DNA from: Micrococcales bacterium
GTDB taxonomy: Bacteria > Actinomycetota > Actinomycetes > Actinomycetales > Dermatophilaceae
DNA length: 5,103 nt
NCBI GenBank assembly: GCA_030537915.1
Contig: JAUNUZ010000204.1
Coordinates: 1 to 5,103, forward strand
Direction: 5' to 3'
The translations under genes and the position numbers were made by a program. Below the pieces are notes generated by a model. It searched no databases. It was given only the letters and a program-made list of their open reading frames with translations, and was not told the origin of the DNA. Positions 1-5,103 of the stretch are shown piece by piece (the stretch's first letter is position 1; each line of letters begins with the position of its first letter).

Positions 1-1088
1 CAGGTACGCAACTGCGGGCCGAGCGCGCGCGCCCACGGCCCGAGTGTCATGGCGAAAGAGAAGACGACGAGCACCGAGAGGCCTGCCACAGCGGCGATCG
101 GACTACCCAGCCAGTTACCGGCGCTGTACCACCAGGGCAGGAAGGGCTGAATCTCGTCGTAGGCCCGCCAGGCGGTCATCGTCCTGGTGTAGCCCTTGAA
201 GTCTCCGGTGCCCCACCAGACGATGAGCGGCCAGATGAGCCCGGATGCCCCGCAGGCGCCGAGCGCGCCGATCATCGCAGCGTATTCGCGCCACGGGATG
301 GTCTTCTCCTCCCGCTCCCGCCAGCGCAGGTAGACCGAGACGAGCGCGACGATGCCGAGCGGGATCGCGATCGGCCGACTCAGCCCGGTGAGTAGCGCGA
401 TCCCGGCGGCGATCCACCATCGTCGCCGGGTCAGCGCGAGGAGAACACCGCACAGCAGTGTCATCGCAAGGGACTCCGTGTAGGCGACTTGCAGCATCGA
501 GGACGTGATCATGCTCGCCCAGACCGCAATGGCCGCCAGGGTCACCCGCGGGCCGACCTTATCCCGAAGGAGGATCGCCATGAGGACGGCGGAGACCGCG
601 CCGAGGAGGAGGGAGATCGTCGACCCCACGAGCGCGAAGCCCGCCCCGGTCAGCGCCATGACGTAGCGCGTCATCATCGGAAATATCGGGTAGAACGCCC
701 ACGGGTTCTGCCAGAGCCGGCCGGTGTCGGGATCCGTCGGCAGGATCCGTGGATACCCGTCCTCCACGATCTGGCGATACCAGAATGAGTCCCACAGGAC
801 GGTCATCCGCAGGTAGCCGGTCTCGTTCTCGAACCAGACGACGTCGACCTGGTGCAGTCCGGTGACGTAGAGGACGATCCCCGAGAAGAGACGGGCCGCG
901 AAGTAGATTCCTAGGACGGCCGCGAAGAACGGCAGCCGGCGCTGATACCAGGGCCGCTGGGCATCGATGGCCTTGGTCGAGACGCCGTCGCCTACACCCG
1001 CGTCGTCGGCAGCGCTCGCACGGGAACCGGAGCCCTCCGGCGGGACGTCGGCACCCCAGCGCCCCTCGGAGGCAGCATCGGCCGTCAT
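1..1088 (-). CDS. PIG-V-like GT-C membrane glycosyltransferase (3' end outside window)
   Basis: Probable polyprenyl-phosphate-sugar-dependent mannosyltransferase of the cell envelope; 362 codons are visible and the C-terminus lies beyond the left edge. Residues 1-50 are a polar Ala/Gly/Asp-rich, probably disordered cytoplasmic tail. A first membrane segment (about 53-77) leads to an outside loop with WDSFWYRQIVEDGYP (99-113) and then NPWAFYPIFP (128-137). A WDxxWY...GY motif followed by an FYPxFP-type motif is the hallmark of PIG-V/GPI mannosyltransferase II-like GT-C enzymes, and D100 is the candidate catalytic acid by analogy. Further hydrophobic segments lie at about 148-174, 181-219, 225-255, 268-292 and 327-348. 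The ATG at 1088 is preceded by GAGAG seven bases upstream. An in-frame TTG further upstream is possible but lacks support. It is the last visible gene of the leftward block, 131 bp after the DivIVA gene. Donor and acceptor cannot be told from sequence; a generic GT-C or DUF2029-like protein is the alternative. Confidence 0.8.
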   Translation of the reverse strand, partial: MTADAASEGRWGADVPPEGSGSRASAADDAGVGDGVSTKAIDAQRPWYQRRLPFFAAVLGIYFAARLFSGIVLYVTGLHQVDVVWFENETGYLRMTVLWDSFWYRQIVEDGYPRILPTDPDTGRLWQNPWAFYPIFPMMTRYVMALTGAGFALVGSTISLLLGAVSAVLMAILLRDKVGPRVTLAAIAVWASMITSSMLQVAYTESLAMTLLCGVLLALTRRRWWIAAGIALLTGLSRPIAIPLGIVALVSVYLRWREREEKTIPWREYAAMIGALGACGASGLIWPLIVWWGTGDFKGYTRTMTAWRAYDEIQPFLPWWYSAGNWLGSPIAAVAGLSVLVVFSFAMTLGPWARALGPQLRT

Positions 1089-1098
1089 GCGTTGACTC

Positions 1099-1176
1099 TC
1101 ATGCGTGCGATCCCGAGCGTCCCGGGTCTGCCCCAAGCATCGTGCGCACCCCCGAGTGCCGTGCCACAGTCGACAT
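1099..1176 (-). CDS. possible 25-codon leader ORF before the GT-C gene
   Basis: On the minus strand, AGGAGAAGG directly precedes an ATG that opens a 25-codon frame (MSTVARHSGVRTM...GSHA). It ends in TGA ten bases before the start of the GT-C gene. The purine stretch is the best ribosome-site match in this gap, though the spacing from AGGAG to ATG is short (4 bases). The peptide has no recognisable domain, no membrane segment and no run of one amino acid of the attenuator type. It may be a translated leader that couples ribosomes to the next gene, or a chance frame in GC-rich DNA. No function is proposed. Confidence 0.18.
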   Translation of the reverse strand: MSTVARHSGVRTMLGADPGRSGSHA

Positions 1177-1191
1177 CCTTCTCCTCTATCT

Positions 1192-1211
1192 GACGCCGCC
1201 TCAGCGGCGCC
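1192..1211 (-). other. hairpin between the DivIVA and GT-C genes
   Basis: The minus-strand RNA can fold GGCGCCGC-UGAG-GCGGCGUC: eight pairs, one of them G-U, with a four-base loop. It begins 8 bases after the DivIVA stop codon. No U-tract follows, so a classic intrinsic terminator is not supported. It could reduce read-through, mark an RNA end, or affect access to the purine-rich ribosome site immediately downstream. Such stems also arise by chance in DNA this GC-rich. Confidence 0.3.
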
Positions 1212-1219
1212 CGCTCACC

Positions 1220-1750
1220 CTACCGATCCGTCTCGGATCCGCCGCCCCAAGTCTCACCTCGCCGATCACCGTGCTCTCCTGGCTCGTCCCATTCCGACGG
1301 CTGAGGCGGGCGCTGCCACCGATGTGGATCCCACCGCTGGCCGGTATCTTCGAGGTCGCCACCCTGCGCACCCTCGTCGTCGATCGGGGTCGGTGGCACC
1401 AACGCGGCAGGGGTAGCCGTCGAGGTGAGGGACCCGCGCGCGCCGCCGGCTATCCGTAGCGGCCCGGCGGGCGACCGCGAGCGGAGCTGACGCAGCTCAT
1501 CGTCTCGCAAGGCCAGTTCGACGCGCACCCGTGCGAGGACGTCGTCAACCTGATTCATGCGATAGCCACGCAGCACCGTGTCGAAACGCACCTCGTCGAG
1601 GTCGGCGCTGGAGACGTCTCCGGCCGGCAGCCCGCCGCTCATCGAGGAGGTCGCGGGCGCCATGTGAATACTTAGTCCCCCCCGAAGCAGGACGAGCGCG
1701 ACCACGAGGCCGACAAGCACGGCGAGAGAGGCGGTGAGGACGACGATCAC
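1220..1750 (-). CDS. membrane-anchored DivIVA-domain protein
   Basis: Small inner-membrane protein of the type seen beside LOG and dapE genes in actinomycetes; its role is probably in polar growth, division or envelope organisation, but this is inferred from the domain only. With the GTG start at 1750 it has 176 residues. Residues 1-23 form one hydrophobic segment (VIVVLTASLAVLVG...), with a positively charged Arg after it. A linker follows, then a DivIVA N-terminal domain at about 47-90 with VRFDTVLRGYRMNQVDDVL, the usual F-x5-RGY-x3-VD pattern. The coiled coil is brief (RVRVELALRDDELRQL). The tail (95-176) is low-complexity, rich in Pro, Gly, Trp and acidic residues. A TTG at 1780 in the same frame would add ten residues (MSGRRGTIRH). 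I prefer GTG because it puts the membrane segment at the very start as in relatives, but neither start has a good ribosome site. It follows the LOG gene by 30-60 bp and is probably cotranscribed. Confidence 0.85.
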   Translation of the reverse strand: MIVVLTASLAVLVGLVVALVLLRGGLSIHMAPATSSMSGGLPAGDVSSADLDEVRFDTVLRGYRMNQVDDVLARVRVELALRDDELRQLRSRSPAGPLRIAGGARGSLTSTATPAALVPPTPIDDEGAQGGDLEDTGQRWDPHRWQRPPQPSEWDEPGEHGDRRGETWGGGSETDR

Positions 1751-1810
1751 GTGCCGTATAGTGCCACGCCTGCCTGACAAGCGCCCAGCCGCTCGCCGGG
1801 CCGGCCCCTG

Positions 1811-2560
1811 CTATTCGGGACGGCGCGTCGAGCGCTCGTCGGTGGCGCCCTGGATGATCTGGACCGCCTCGCCGACGTCGTCGGTCACCTCGATCAGGTC
1901 GATGTCGTGCGCCGAAATCGTTCCGTGCTCCAGGGCACTGCGCCGCAGCCAGTCGAGCAGCCCGGTCCAGTAGTCGGAGCCCATCAATACGATGGGAAAG
2001 CGCGTCACCTTACCGGTCTGCACGAGGGTCAGAGCCTCGAAGAGCTCGTCCAGGGTCCCGAACCCGCCAGGCAGGACGATGAACCCCTGCGAGTACTTGA
2101 CGAACATCGTCTTGCGGATGAAGAAGTAGCGGAAGTTGACGCCGATATTGACGTACGCGTTGAGTCCCTGCTCGAAGGGCAGTTCGATGCCGAGCCCGAC
2201 GGAGGTGCCACCGGTCTCGATTGCTCCCTTGTTGGCCGCCTCCATCGCGCCCGGTCCACCGCCGGTGATCACCGCATAGCCCGCCTCGACGAGCGCTCCA
2301 CCGACCTGCTCCGCCGTGCGGTAGTCGGGATGGCCCGCGAGCGCCCGTGCCGACCCGAAGACCGAGACCGCCGGGCCGATTTCGGCCATCGACCCGAAAC
2401 CCTCGACGAATTCGGCTTGGATGCGCATGATGCGCCAGGGGTCGGTGTGCAACCAGTCGGCTCTGCCGCGGTCGTCGAGCAGCCGCTGGTCGCTCGTCTT
2501 CGAGGGGACGTGGTGGCCCCGCAGGGTCACGGGGCCGCGCTGATAGCCGGAACTGTTCAC
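1811..2560 (-). CDS. LOG-family (TIGR00730) nucleoside-5'-monophosphate phosphoribohydrolase-like protein
   Basis: Rossmann-fold LOG/lysine-decarboxylase-like protein, predicted cytosolic. Characterised relatives cut the N-glycosidic bond of nucleoside monophosphates, including cytokinin ribotides, giving the free base and ribose 5-phosphate. The 249 residues match the usual actinobacterial length. The order is RGPVTLRG (8-15), the actinomycete signature HTDPWRIMRIQAEFVEGFG (38-56), VSVFGSAR (65-72), the phosphate-binding GGGPGAME (100-107), then the family hallmark PGGFGTLDE (164-172), which contains the catalytic Glu region. No key residue is missing. The GTG start at 2560 is chosen because relatives keep a YxRGPV stretch upstream of the core; GTG at 2530 would cut it off. 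Oddly, the GTG sits inside a near-perfect ribosome-site sequence, AAGAGGTGA. The frame stays open upstream to 2905 but there overlaps dapE and is not coding. It starts 43 bp after the dapE stop. The natural substrate is unknown; older databases mislabel such proteins lysine decarboxylase. Confidence 0.93.
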   Translation of the reverse strand: MNSSGYQRGPVTLRGHHVPSKTSDQRLLDDRGRADWLHTDPWRIMRIQAEFVEGFGSMAEIGPAVSVFGSARALAGHPDYRTAEQVGGALVEAGYAVITGGGPGAMEAANKGAIETGGTSVGLGIELPFEQGLNAYVNIGVNFRYFFIRKTMFVKYSQGFIVLPGGFGTLDELFEALTLVQTGKVTRFPIVLMGSDYWTGLLDWLRRSALEHGTISAHDIDLIEVTDDVGEAVQIIQGATDERSTRRPE

Positions 2561-2578
2561 CTCTTCACGGTAACCGCA

Positions 2579-2594
2579 GGTGGGGGGCCCCACC
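2579..2594 (-). other. inverted repeat in the dapE-LOG spacer
   Basis: The 43-bp spacer contains GGTGGGGCCCCCCACC on the minus strand, able to form a six- to seven-pair stem with a very small loop. It lies between the dapE stop and the ribosome-site region of the LOG gene, with no U-tract after it. Possible roles are partial termination or RNA processing that sets the ratio of the two products. The evidence is only the symmetry, and the GC content makes chance likely. Confidence 0.25.
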
Positions 2595-2603
2595 GCCGCG
2601 CCC

Positions 2604-3710
2604 TCAGGCCAGCCAGCGGCGCAGGGCGGCCTCTGCGTCGCGCAGCTGCTCGACGGGCACCCGTTCCTCGTCGTGGTGGGCGAGCATCGGGTCGCCCGGG
2701 CCGAAGTTGACGGCGGCGATGCCGAGGTCGGCAAAGCGAGCGACATCGGTCCAGCCCTCCTTGGCTGTGACTGCCATCGCCGAGTCCGCAGCAACCTCAC
2801 GGACGAAGTCCCGGGCAGCGGGCAGATCAAGCCCCGGGCGGGCGCCGCCCGCGCTGTCGGTGAGCCGCACGTCGTAGCCGTCGAAGACCTCCTGCACGTG
2901 GGCAAGGGCCTGCGCTGCGCTGCGATCCGGCGCGAAGCGGTAGTTCACGGTGACGACGCACAGGTCGGGGATGACGTTGCCAGCCACTCCCCCGCGGATT
3001 CCGACCGCGGACAGCCCCTCGTGGTAGGTCAGGCCGTCGACGTCGACGACCCGGGCCTGGTAGTCGGCCAACCGGGCCAGCGGCGACGCCGCCTTGTGCA
3101 CGGCGTTGTCGCCCGCCCACGGCCGCCCGGAATGGGCCGCCTTGCCCCGGAGGTGGATCTCGACTCGCAGGGTGCCCTTGCAGCCGCCCTCGATCTGGGC
3201 GTTCGTCGGCTCGAGCAGCACGGCGAAGTCCGCGCTCAGGAGCCCCGGGTGGCTCCGGGCGAGGTGGCCCAGGCCGTTGGCGCTCGCTTCGATCTCCTCG
3301 TTGTCGTAGAAGATGTAGGTGATGTCGCGGTTGGGAGCGGCCAGGTCGTGCGCGAGCTTGAGCTGGACCGCGACACCGCCCTTCATATCCACGGTGCCGC
3401 GTCCCCACAGCTGCCCATCCGCTCCCCCCAGGGTCCGTGTCGGCAGGTTCGGCGGATCCGTCAAGGGCACCGTGTCAAGGTGACCCGCGAGCACGACCCG
3501 CTCGGCGCGACCCTGCTGCGTGCACGCGACGACGACGTTGCCGACCCGCGTCACCTCCAGGTGATCCAGCCGGCTCAGCGCCGTCTGAACGGCATCCGCC
3601 AAACGCGCCTCGGTGCCGCTGACGGAGGGGATGTCGCACACGGCGGAGGTCAACGTGACGATGTCCTGGTCGAGATCGAGGCAGGGCCGGTCCGTAGTCG
3701 AGGCGGGCAT
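2604..3710 (-). CDS. dapE: succinyl-diaminopimelate desuccinylase
   Basis: Zinc-dependent M20 peptidase-family enzyme that hydrolyses N-succinyl-LL-2,6-diaminopimelate to LL-diaminopimelate and succinate, a late cytosolic step of the succinylase lysine/peptidoglycan pathway. The 368 residues match the actinobacterial DapE length. Metal-site motifs are complete: AGHLDTVP (75-82, H77 and D79), [11 protein letters not shown] (102-112, bridging D108), YDNEEIE (135-141, catalytic E138 and ligand E139), LEPT (166-169, E167) and LAHHDEE (343-349, ligand H345). The dimerisation lid begins near [20 protein letters not shown] (176-195), with the conserved H193. [10 protein letters not shown] (317-326) is typical of DapE rather than of other M20 peptidases such as ArgE. 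The ATG at 3710 is preceded by TGGGGG with no spaced ribosome site, but by a TACGGT box that fits a leaderless start. It diverges from dapD 35 bp away, which supports the assignment, and it heads the leftward gene block. Confidence 0.96.
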   Translation of the reverse strand: MPASTTDRPCLDLDQDIVTLTSAVCDIPSVSGTEARLADAVQTALSRLDHLEVTRVGNVVVACTQQGRAERVVLAGHLDTVPLTDPPNLPTRTLGGADGQLWGRGTVDMKGGVAVQLKLAHDLAAPNRDITYIFYDNEEIEASANGLGHLARSHPGLLSADFAVLLEPTNAQIEGGCKGTLRVEIHLRGKAAHSGRPWAGDNAVHKAASPLARLADYQARVVDVDGLTYHEGLSAVGIRGGVAGNVIPDLCVVTVNYRFAPDRSAAQALAHVQEVFDGYDVRLTDSAGGARPGLDLPAARDFVREVAADSAMAVTAKEGWTDVARFADLGIAAVNFGPGDPMLAHHDEERVPVEQLRDAEAALRRWLA

Positions 3711-3716
3711 CCCCCA

Positions 3717-3722
3717 ACCGTA
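3717..3722 (-). promoter_or_regulatory. putative -10 box for dapE (leaderless type)
   Basis: The minus strand reads TACGGT, then six bases (TGGGGG), then the dapE ATG. A TANNNT hexamer 6-8 bases before the start codon is the usual arrangement for leaderless actinobacterial transcripts, in which transcription starts at the ATG. The five G's touching the ATG are too close to act as a ribosome site, which agrees with this. No -35 element like TTGACA is visible. Confidence 0.45.
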
Positions 3723-3732
3723 GTCGGCCGCT

Positions 3733-3738
3733 TAGGGT
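3733..3738 (+). promoter_or_regulatory. putative -10 box for dapD (leaderless type)
   Basis: TAGGGT is followed by seven bases (AGGGGGC) and the dapD ATG, again fitting a leaderless start. The stretch TAGGGTAGGGGGCATG closely mirrors TACGGTTGGGGGATG on the other strand. The two boxes are ten base pairs apart, so the two polymerase footprints would overlap. No -35 match is seen. An alternative is that TAGGG serves as a weak ribosome site and the promoter lies inside dapE. Confidence 0.45.
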
Positions 3739-3745
3739 AGGGGGC

Positions 3746-4681
3746 ATGACGACTCGATCCGCCTGGGGATGGGGCCTGGCCACCGTGACCGACGCCGGGC
3801 CGGTGCTCGACACTTGGTACCCGCAGCCGTGCCTGGGGAGTGCACCCGCCGACGATCCGTATGGCAAGCCGGTGGAGCTGGCGAGCCTGGAGGTGACCGA
3901 CCCCCGACGGGGCGTGCGACTGTCGCTCGAGTTGACCTCGATCGATCTCGATGCGACTCCGGTGGACACGCGCGACGCCTACCTACGCCTGCACCTGCTG
4001 AGTCACCGTCTCGTCACTCCGAATTCGATCAATCTCGACGGACTCTTCGCTGCCCTGCCCAACGTCGTCTGGACGAACTTCGGGCCCTGCGCCCCGCAGG
4101 ACTTCGAGCAGACGCGCGCCCGGCTACGTATCGACGGTTCGGTCCAGGTCCACTCGATCGACAAATTCCCCCGGATGACGGACTACGTCGTGCCCCCCGG
4201 GGTGCGCATCGGCGACGCAGACCGGGTCCGGCTGGGCGCCCACCTCGCGTCTGGCACGACCGTCATGCACGAGGGCTTCGTCAACTTCAATGCCGGCACG
4301 CTGGGCACCTCGATGGTCGAGGGGCGCATCTCCCAGGGTGTCGTCGTCGACGACGGCTCCGACGTCGGTGGGGGTGCCTCGACGATGGGCACGCTCTCCG
4401 GAGGCGGCACGCAGCGAGTCCGGATCGGCAAGCGGTGCCTGCTCGGCGCCGAGTCGGGACTGGGCATCGCGCTCGGGAACGACTGCGTCCTCGAGGCGGG
4501 CCTCTACCTCACGGCAGGGACCAAGGTGACGCTGCCGGACGGCCGGGTCGTCAAGGCGCGCGAGCTGTCCGGCACGGACGGGCTCCTCTTCATCCGCGAC
4601 TCGGTGACCGGTCAGGTCCAGGCACGGCAGCGCTCTGGGGAGGGCATCGCGCTCAACGCGGCGCTGCATGCCCACAACTGA
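3746..4681 (+). CDS. dapD: 2,3,4,5-tetrahydropyridine-2,6-dicarboxylate N-succinyltransferase (actinobacterial type)
   Basis: Transfers succinyl from succinyl-CoA to tetrahydrodipicolinate, opening the succinylase branch to meso-diaminopimelate and lysine; cytosolic, and a trimer in relatives. The 311 residues match the actinobacterial (M. tuberculosis-like) DapD class, which differs from the shorter proteobacterial class. An N-terminal domain (about 1-140) includes [20 protein letters not shown] (80-99) and [10 protein letters not shown] (106-115). A left-handed beta-helix of hexapeptide repeats runs from about 145 to 265, with [19 protein letters not shown] (149-167), [19 protein letters not shown] (178-196) and [20 protein letters not shown] (201-220). 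E192 in MVEGR corresponds to the glutamate proposed as catalytic in the M. tuberculosis enzyme. A C-terminal segment ([15 protein letters not shown]) closes the acyl-CoA site region. The ATG at 3746 is clear from the N-terminal pattern. It diverges from dapE, and its last 14 bases overlap the next frame, which suggests translational coupling. It appears intact. Confidence 0.97.
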   Translation: MTTRSAWGWGLATVTDAGPVLDTWYPQPCLGSAPADDPYGKPVELASLEVTDPRRGVRLSLELTSIDLDATPVDTRDAYLRLHLLSHRLVTPNSINLDGLFAALPNVVWTNFGPCAPQDFEQTRARLRIDGSVQVHSIDKFPRMTDYVVPPGVRIGDADRVRLGAHLASGTTVMHEGFVNFNAGTLGTSMVEGRISQGVVVDDGSDVGGGASTMGTLSGGGTQRVRIGKRCLLGAESGLGIALGNDCVLEAGLYLTAGTKVTLPDGRVVKARELSGTDGLLFIRDSVTGQVQARQRSGEGIALNAALHAHN

Positions 4682-5003
4682 TCCGCGTCGACGCCCCAGG
4701 AGAGTCGCCCGGCGCGGGGTGCGGCCCCTGGTCGCCGTCGTGCTCGTGGCGCTGGCGCTCGTCGTCGGTGCAGCCCTGGTCGGCCAACTCCGGCCGAGGC
4801 CGAGTCCTGCTGGGTGCACGATCACGTCGGGTTCCAAGCCCGATGTCGTCCTCGACCCCGAGCAGGCCGCCAACGCCTCGACGATCGCGTCCAGGTCAGC
4901 GATCGGATCCATGTTGGCGCGCAGGCTCTTGACGTGCAGCCCGACGATGAACGACGAGTCCTCTCGGCGGGGACGTTCGACCCACGTCCTGGGCGCCACA
5001 TGA
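4668..5003 (+). pseudogene. 3'-truncated membrane-anchored lysozyme-like protein; family resemblance ends at about 4889
   Basis: The frame opens with an ATG overlapping the end of dapD by 14 bases, so it was probably translated by coupling. Residues 1-20 are basic (RRRPRRVARRGVRP), 20-41 form one membrane segment (LVAVVLVALALVVGAALVG), and then comes an extracytoplasmic GCTITSGSKPDVVLDPEQAANASTIA (49-74). This matches my recollection of an actinobacterial family that reads C-x-V/L-DxEQAxNAALIA, then AVAVRRGLPARAVTIALATAYQES, and later GDRDSLGLFQQRPSQGWGT (lysozyme-like core). Here the expected continuation is absent. After about 4889 the codons (SRSAIGSMLARRLLTCSP...) resemble nothing and lie antisense to the glycosyltransferase fragment, ending in TGA at 5003. 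The protein thus lacks its whole presumed catalytic part. It is either a pseudogene made by deletion or the product of a wrong assembly join. The family assignment rests on about 25 residues recalled from memory. Confidence 0.65.
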
Positions 5004-5103
5004 GGATGCGGCAGCACGGTCGCCTCGCGCCCCCAACGCGCCGCGATCACGGCGGCCGCACCCGGAGTCAGGGTGATCAGGTGATCGGCGGCAGCGACCA
5101 GGA
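4871..5103 (-). pseudogene. GT4-like glycosyltransferase fragment (5' end outside window, 3' part missing)
   Basis: Reading leftward from the right edge, the frame gives LVAAADHLITLTPGAAAVIA, RWGREATVLPHPHV, then VGLHVKSLRANMDPIADLDAIVEAL. The first part is the usual N-/C-domain boundary of GT-B family 4 enzymes (DxLITLTxGAAxxIxxRWG...VxPHPHV). VGxHxKSLRANMDP is typical of a group of actinobacterial glycosyltransferases that I recall without a known product. At about 4871 the resemblance ends. Left of this point the same frame stays open, but it is antisense to the truncated gene at 4668 and then to dapD, stopping only at 4124. The nucleotide-sugar-binding second half, with its E-x7-E-type motif, is missing. 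There is no start codon to judge, as the gene enters from outside. Conserved residues are intact up to the breakpoint, so the loss looks recent or artificial. Confidence 0.65.

Noticed and set aside
1192..1211. The hairpin as a rho-independent terminator
   Set aside because: No U-tract follows on either strand, and the next gene follows in the same direction. It was kept only as a possible RNA structure.
1105..1459. Two overlapping plus-strand open frames of about 100 codons
   Set aside because: They are antisense to the DivIVA protein's tail and the following gap. The products are Pro/Arg-rich without recognisable features, and one overlaps the other in a different frame.
1907..2710. 267-codon plus-strand open frame opposite the LOG gene
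   Set aside because: It is antisense to the PGGFGTLDE and GGGPGAME coding stretches. Its composition is that of a complement-strand shadow and no domain is seen.
2561..2905. N-terminal extension of the LOG frame upstream of 2560
   Set aside because: The added 115 residues overlap the end of dapE on the same strand and look like out-of-frame GC-rich sequence (Arg/Pro/Ser/Ala). Family length and the conserved YxRGPV start fit 2560.
2580..3740. 386-codon open frame on the plus strand
   Set aside because: It lies wholly antisense to dapE, whose motifs are complete. The product is a low-complexity Arg/Val/Gly/Asp mixture with no domain. Long antisense frames are expected in GC-rich actinobacterial genes.
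3769..4932. 387-codon open frame on the plus strand overlapping dapD
   Set aside because: It is a shifted-frame shadow of dapD, Arg-rich without motifs, whereas the dapD frame carries the whole succinyltransferase signature.
1..5103. CRISPR arrays, tRNA/rRNA genes, transposase genes or insertion-sequence ends
   Set aside because: No regularly spaced repeats, cloverleaf-like segments, transposase motifs or paired terminal repeats were found on reading either strand. In particular, no target duplication or inverted repeat was recognised around the 4871-4889 junction.

Overview
The window is GC-rich DNA (about two thirds G+C by eye) from an actinomycete. Strong G/C third-position bias, an actinobacterial-type DapD, a DivIVA-domain membrane protein and a LOG-family protein with the HTDPWRIMRIQ signature all point there. 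The order dapD / dapE (divergent) / LOG / DivIVA-like protein recalls the Mycobacterium tuberculosis dapD-dapE-Rv1205-Rv1209 neighbourhood, as far as I remember it. I cannot name a genus; Propionibacteriales or Micrococcales would fit.

Layout. A leftward block reads dapE (3710 to 2604), a LOG-family phosphoribohydrolase-like gene (2560 to 1811), a DivIVA-domain membrane protein (about 1750 to 1220) and a PIG-V-like polytopic GT-C glycosyltransferase (1088, running off the left edge). Gaps are 43, 60 and 131 bp, so dapE-LOG-DivIVA may be one transcript. The larger gap before the glycosyltransferase holds a hairpin and a short frame with a purine-rich ribosome site. dapD (3746-4681) runs rightward. 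It is separated from dapE by only 35 bp, which carries two mirrored TANNNT boxes, each 6-7 bp from an ATG.

The right end is abnormal. A gene overlapping the dapD stop starts as a membrane-anchored protein that resembles the actinobacterial GLFQQRPSQGWGT (lysozyme-like) family, but the resemblance stops at about 4889. On the opposite strand, a GT4-like glycosyltransferase fragment enters from the right edge and stops resembling its family at about 4871. Two convergent genes, each lacking its 3' part, therefore meet within about 20 bp. That is what a deletion between convergent neighbours, or an assembly join, would leave.

Functionally, DapD and DapE are steps of the succinylase route to meso-diaminopimelate and lysine, needed for peptidoglycan. 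The DivIVA-like protein and the two glycosyltransferases fit a cell-envelope setting. LOG proteins release free bases from nucleoside monophosphates. Nothing here is clearly a new system. The points most worth checking are the double-truncation junction and the very compact divergent dapE/dapD promoter region.
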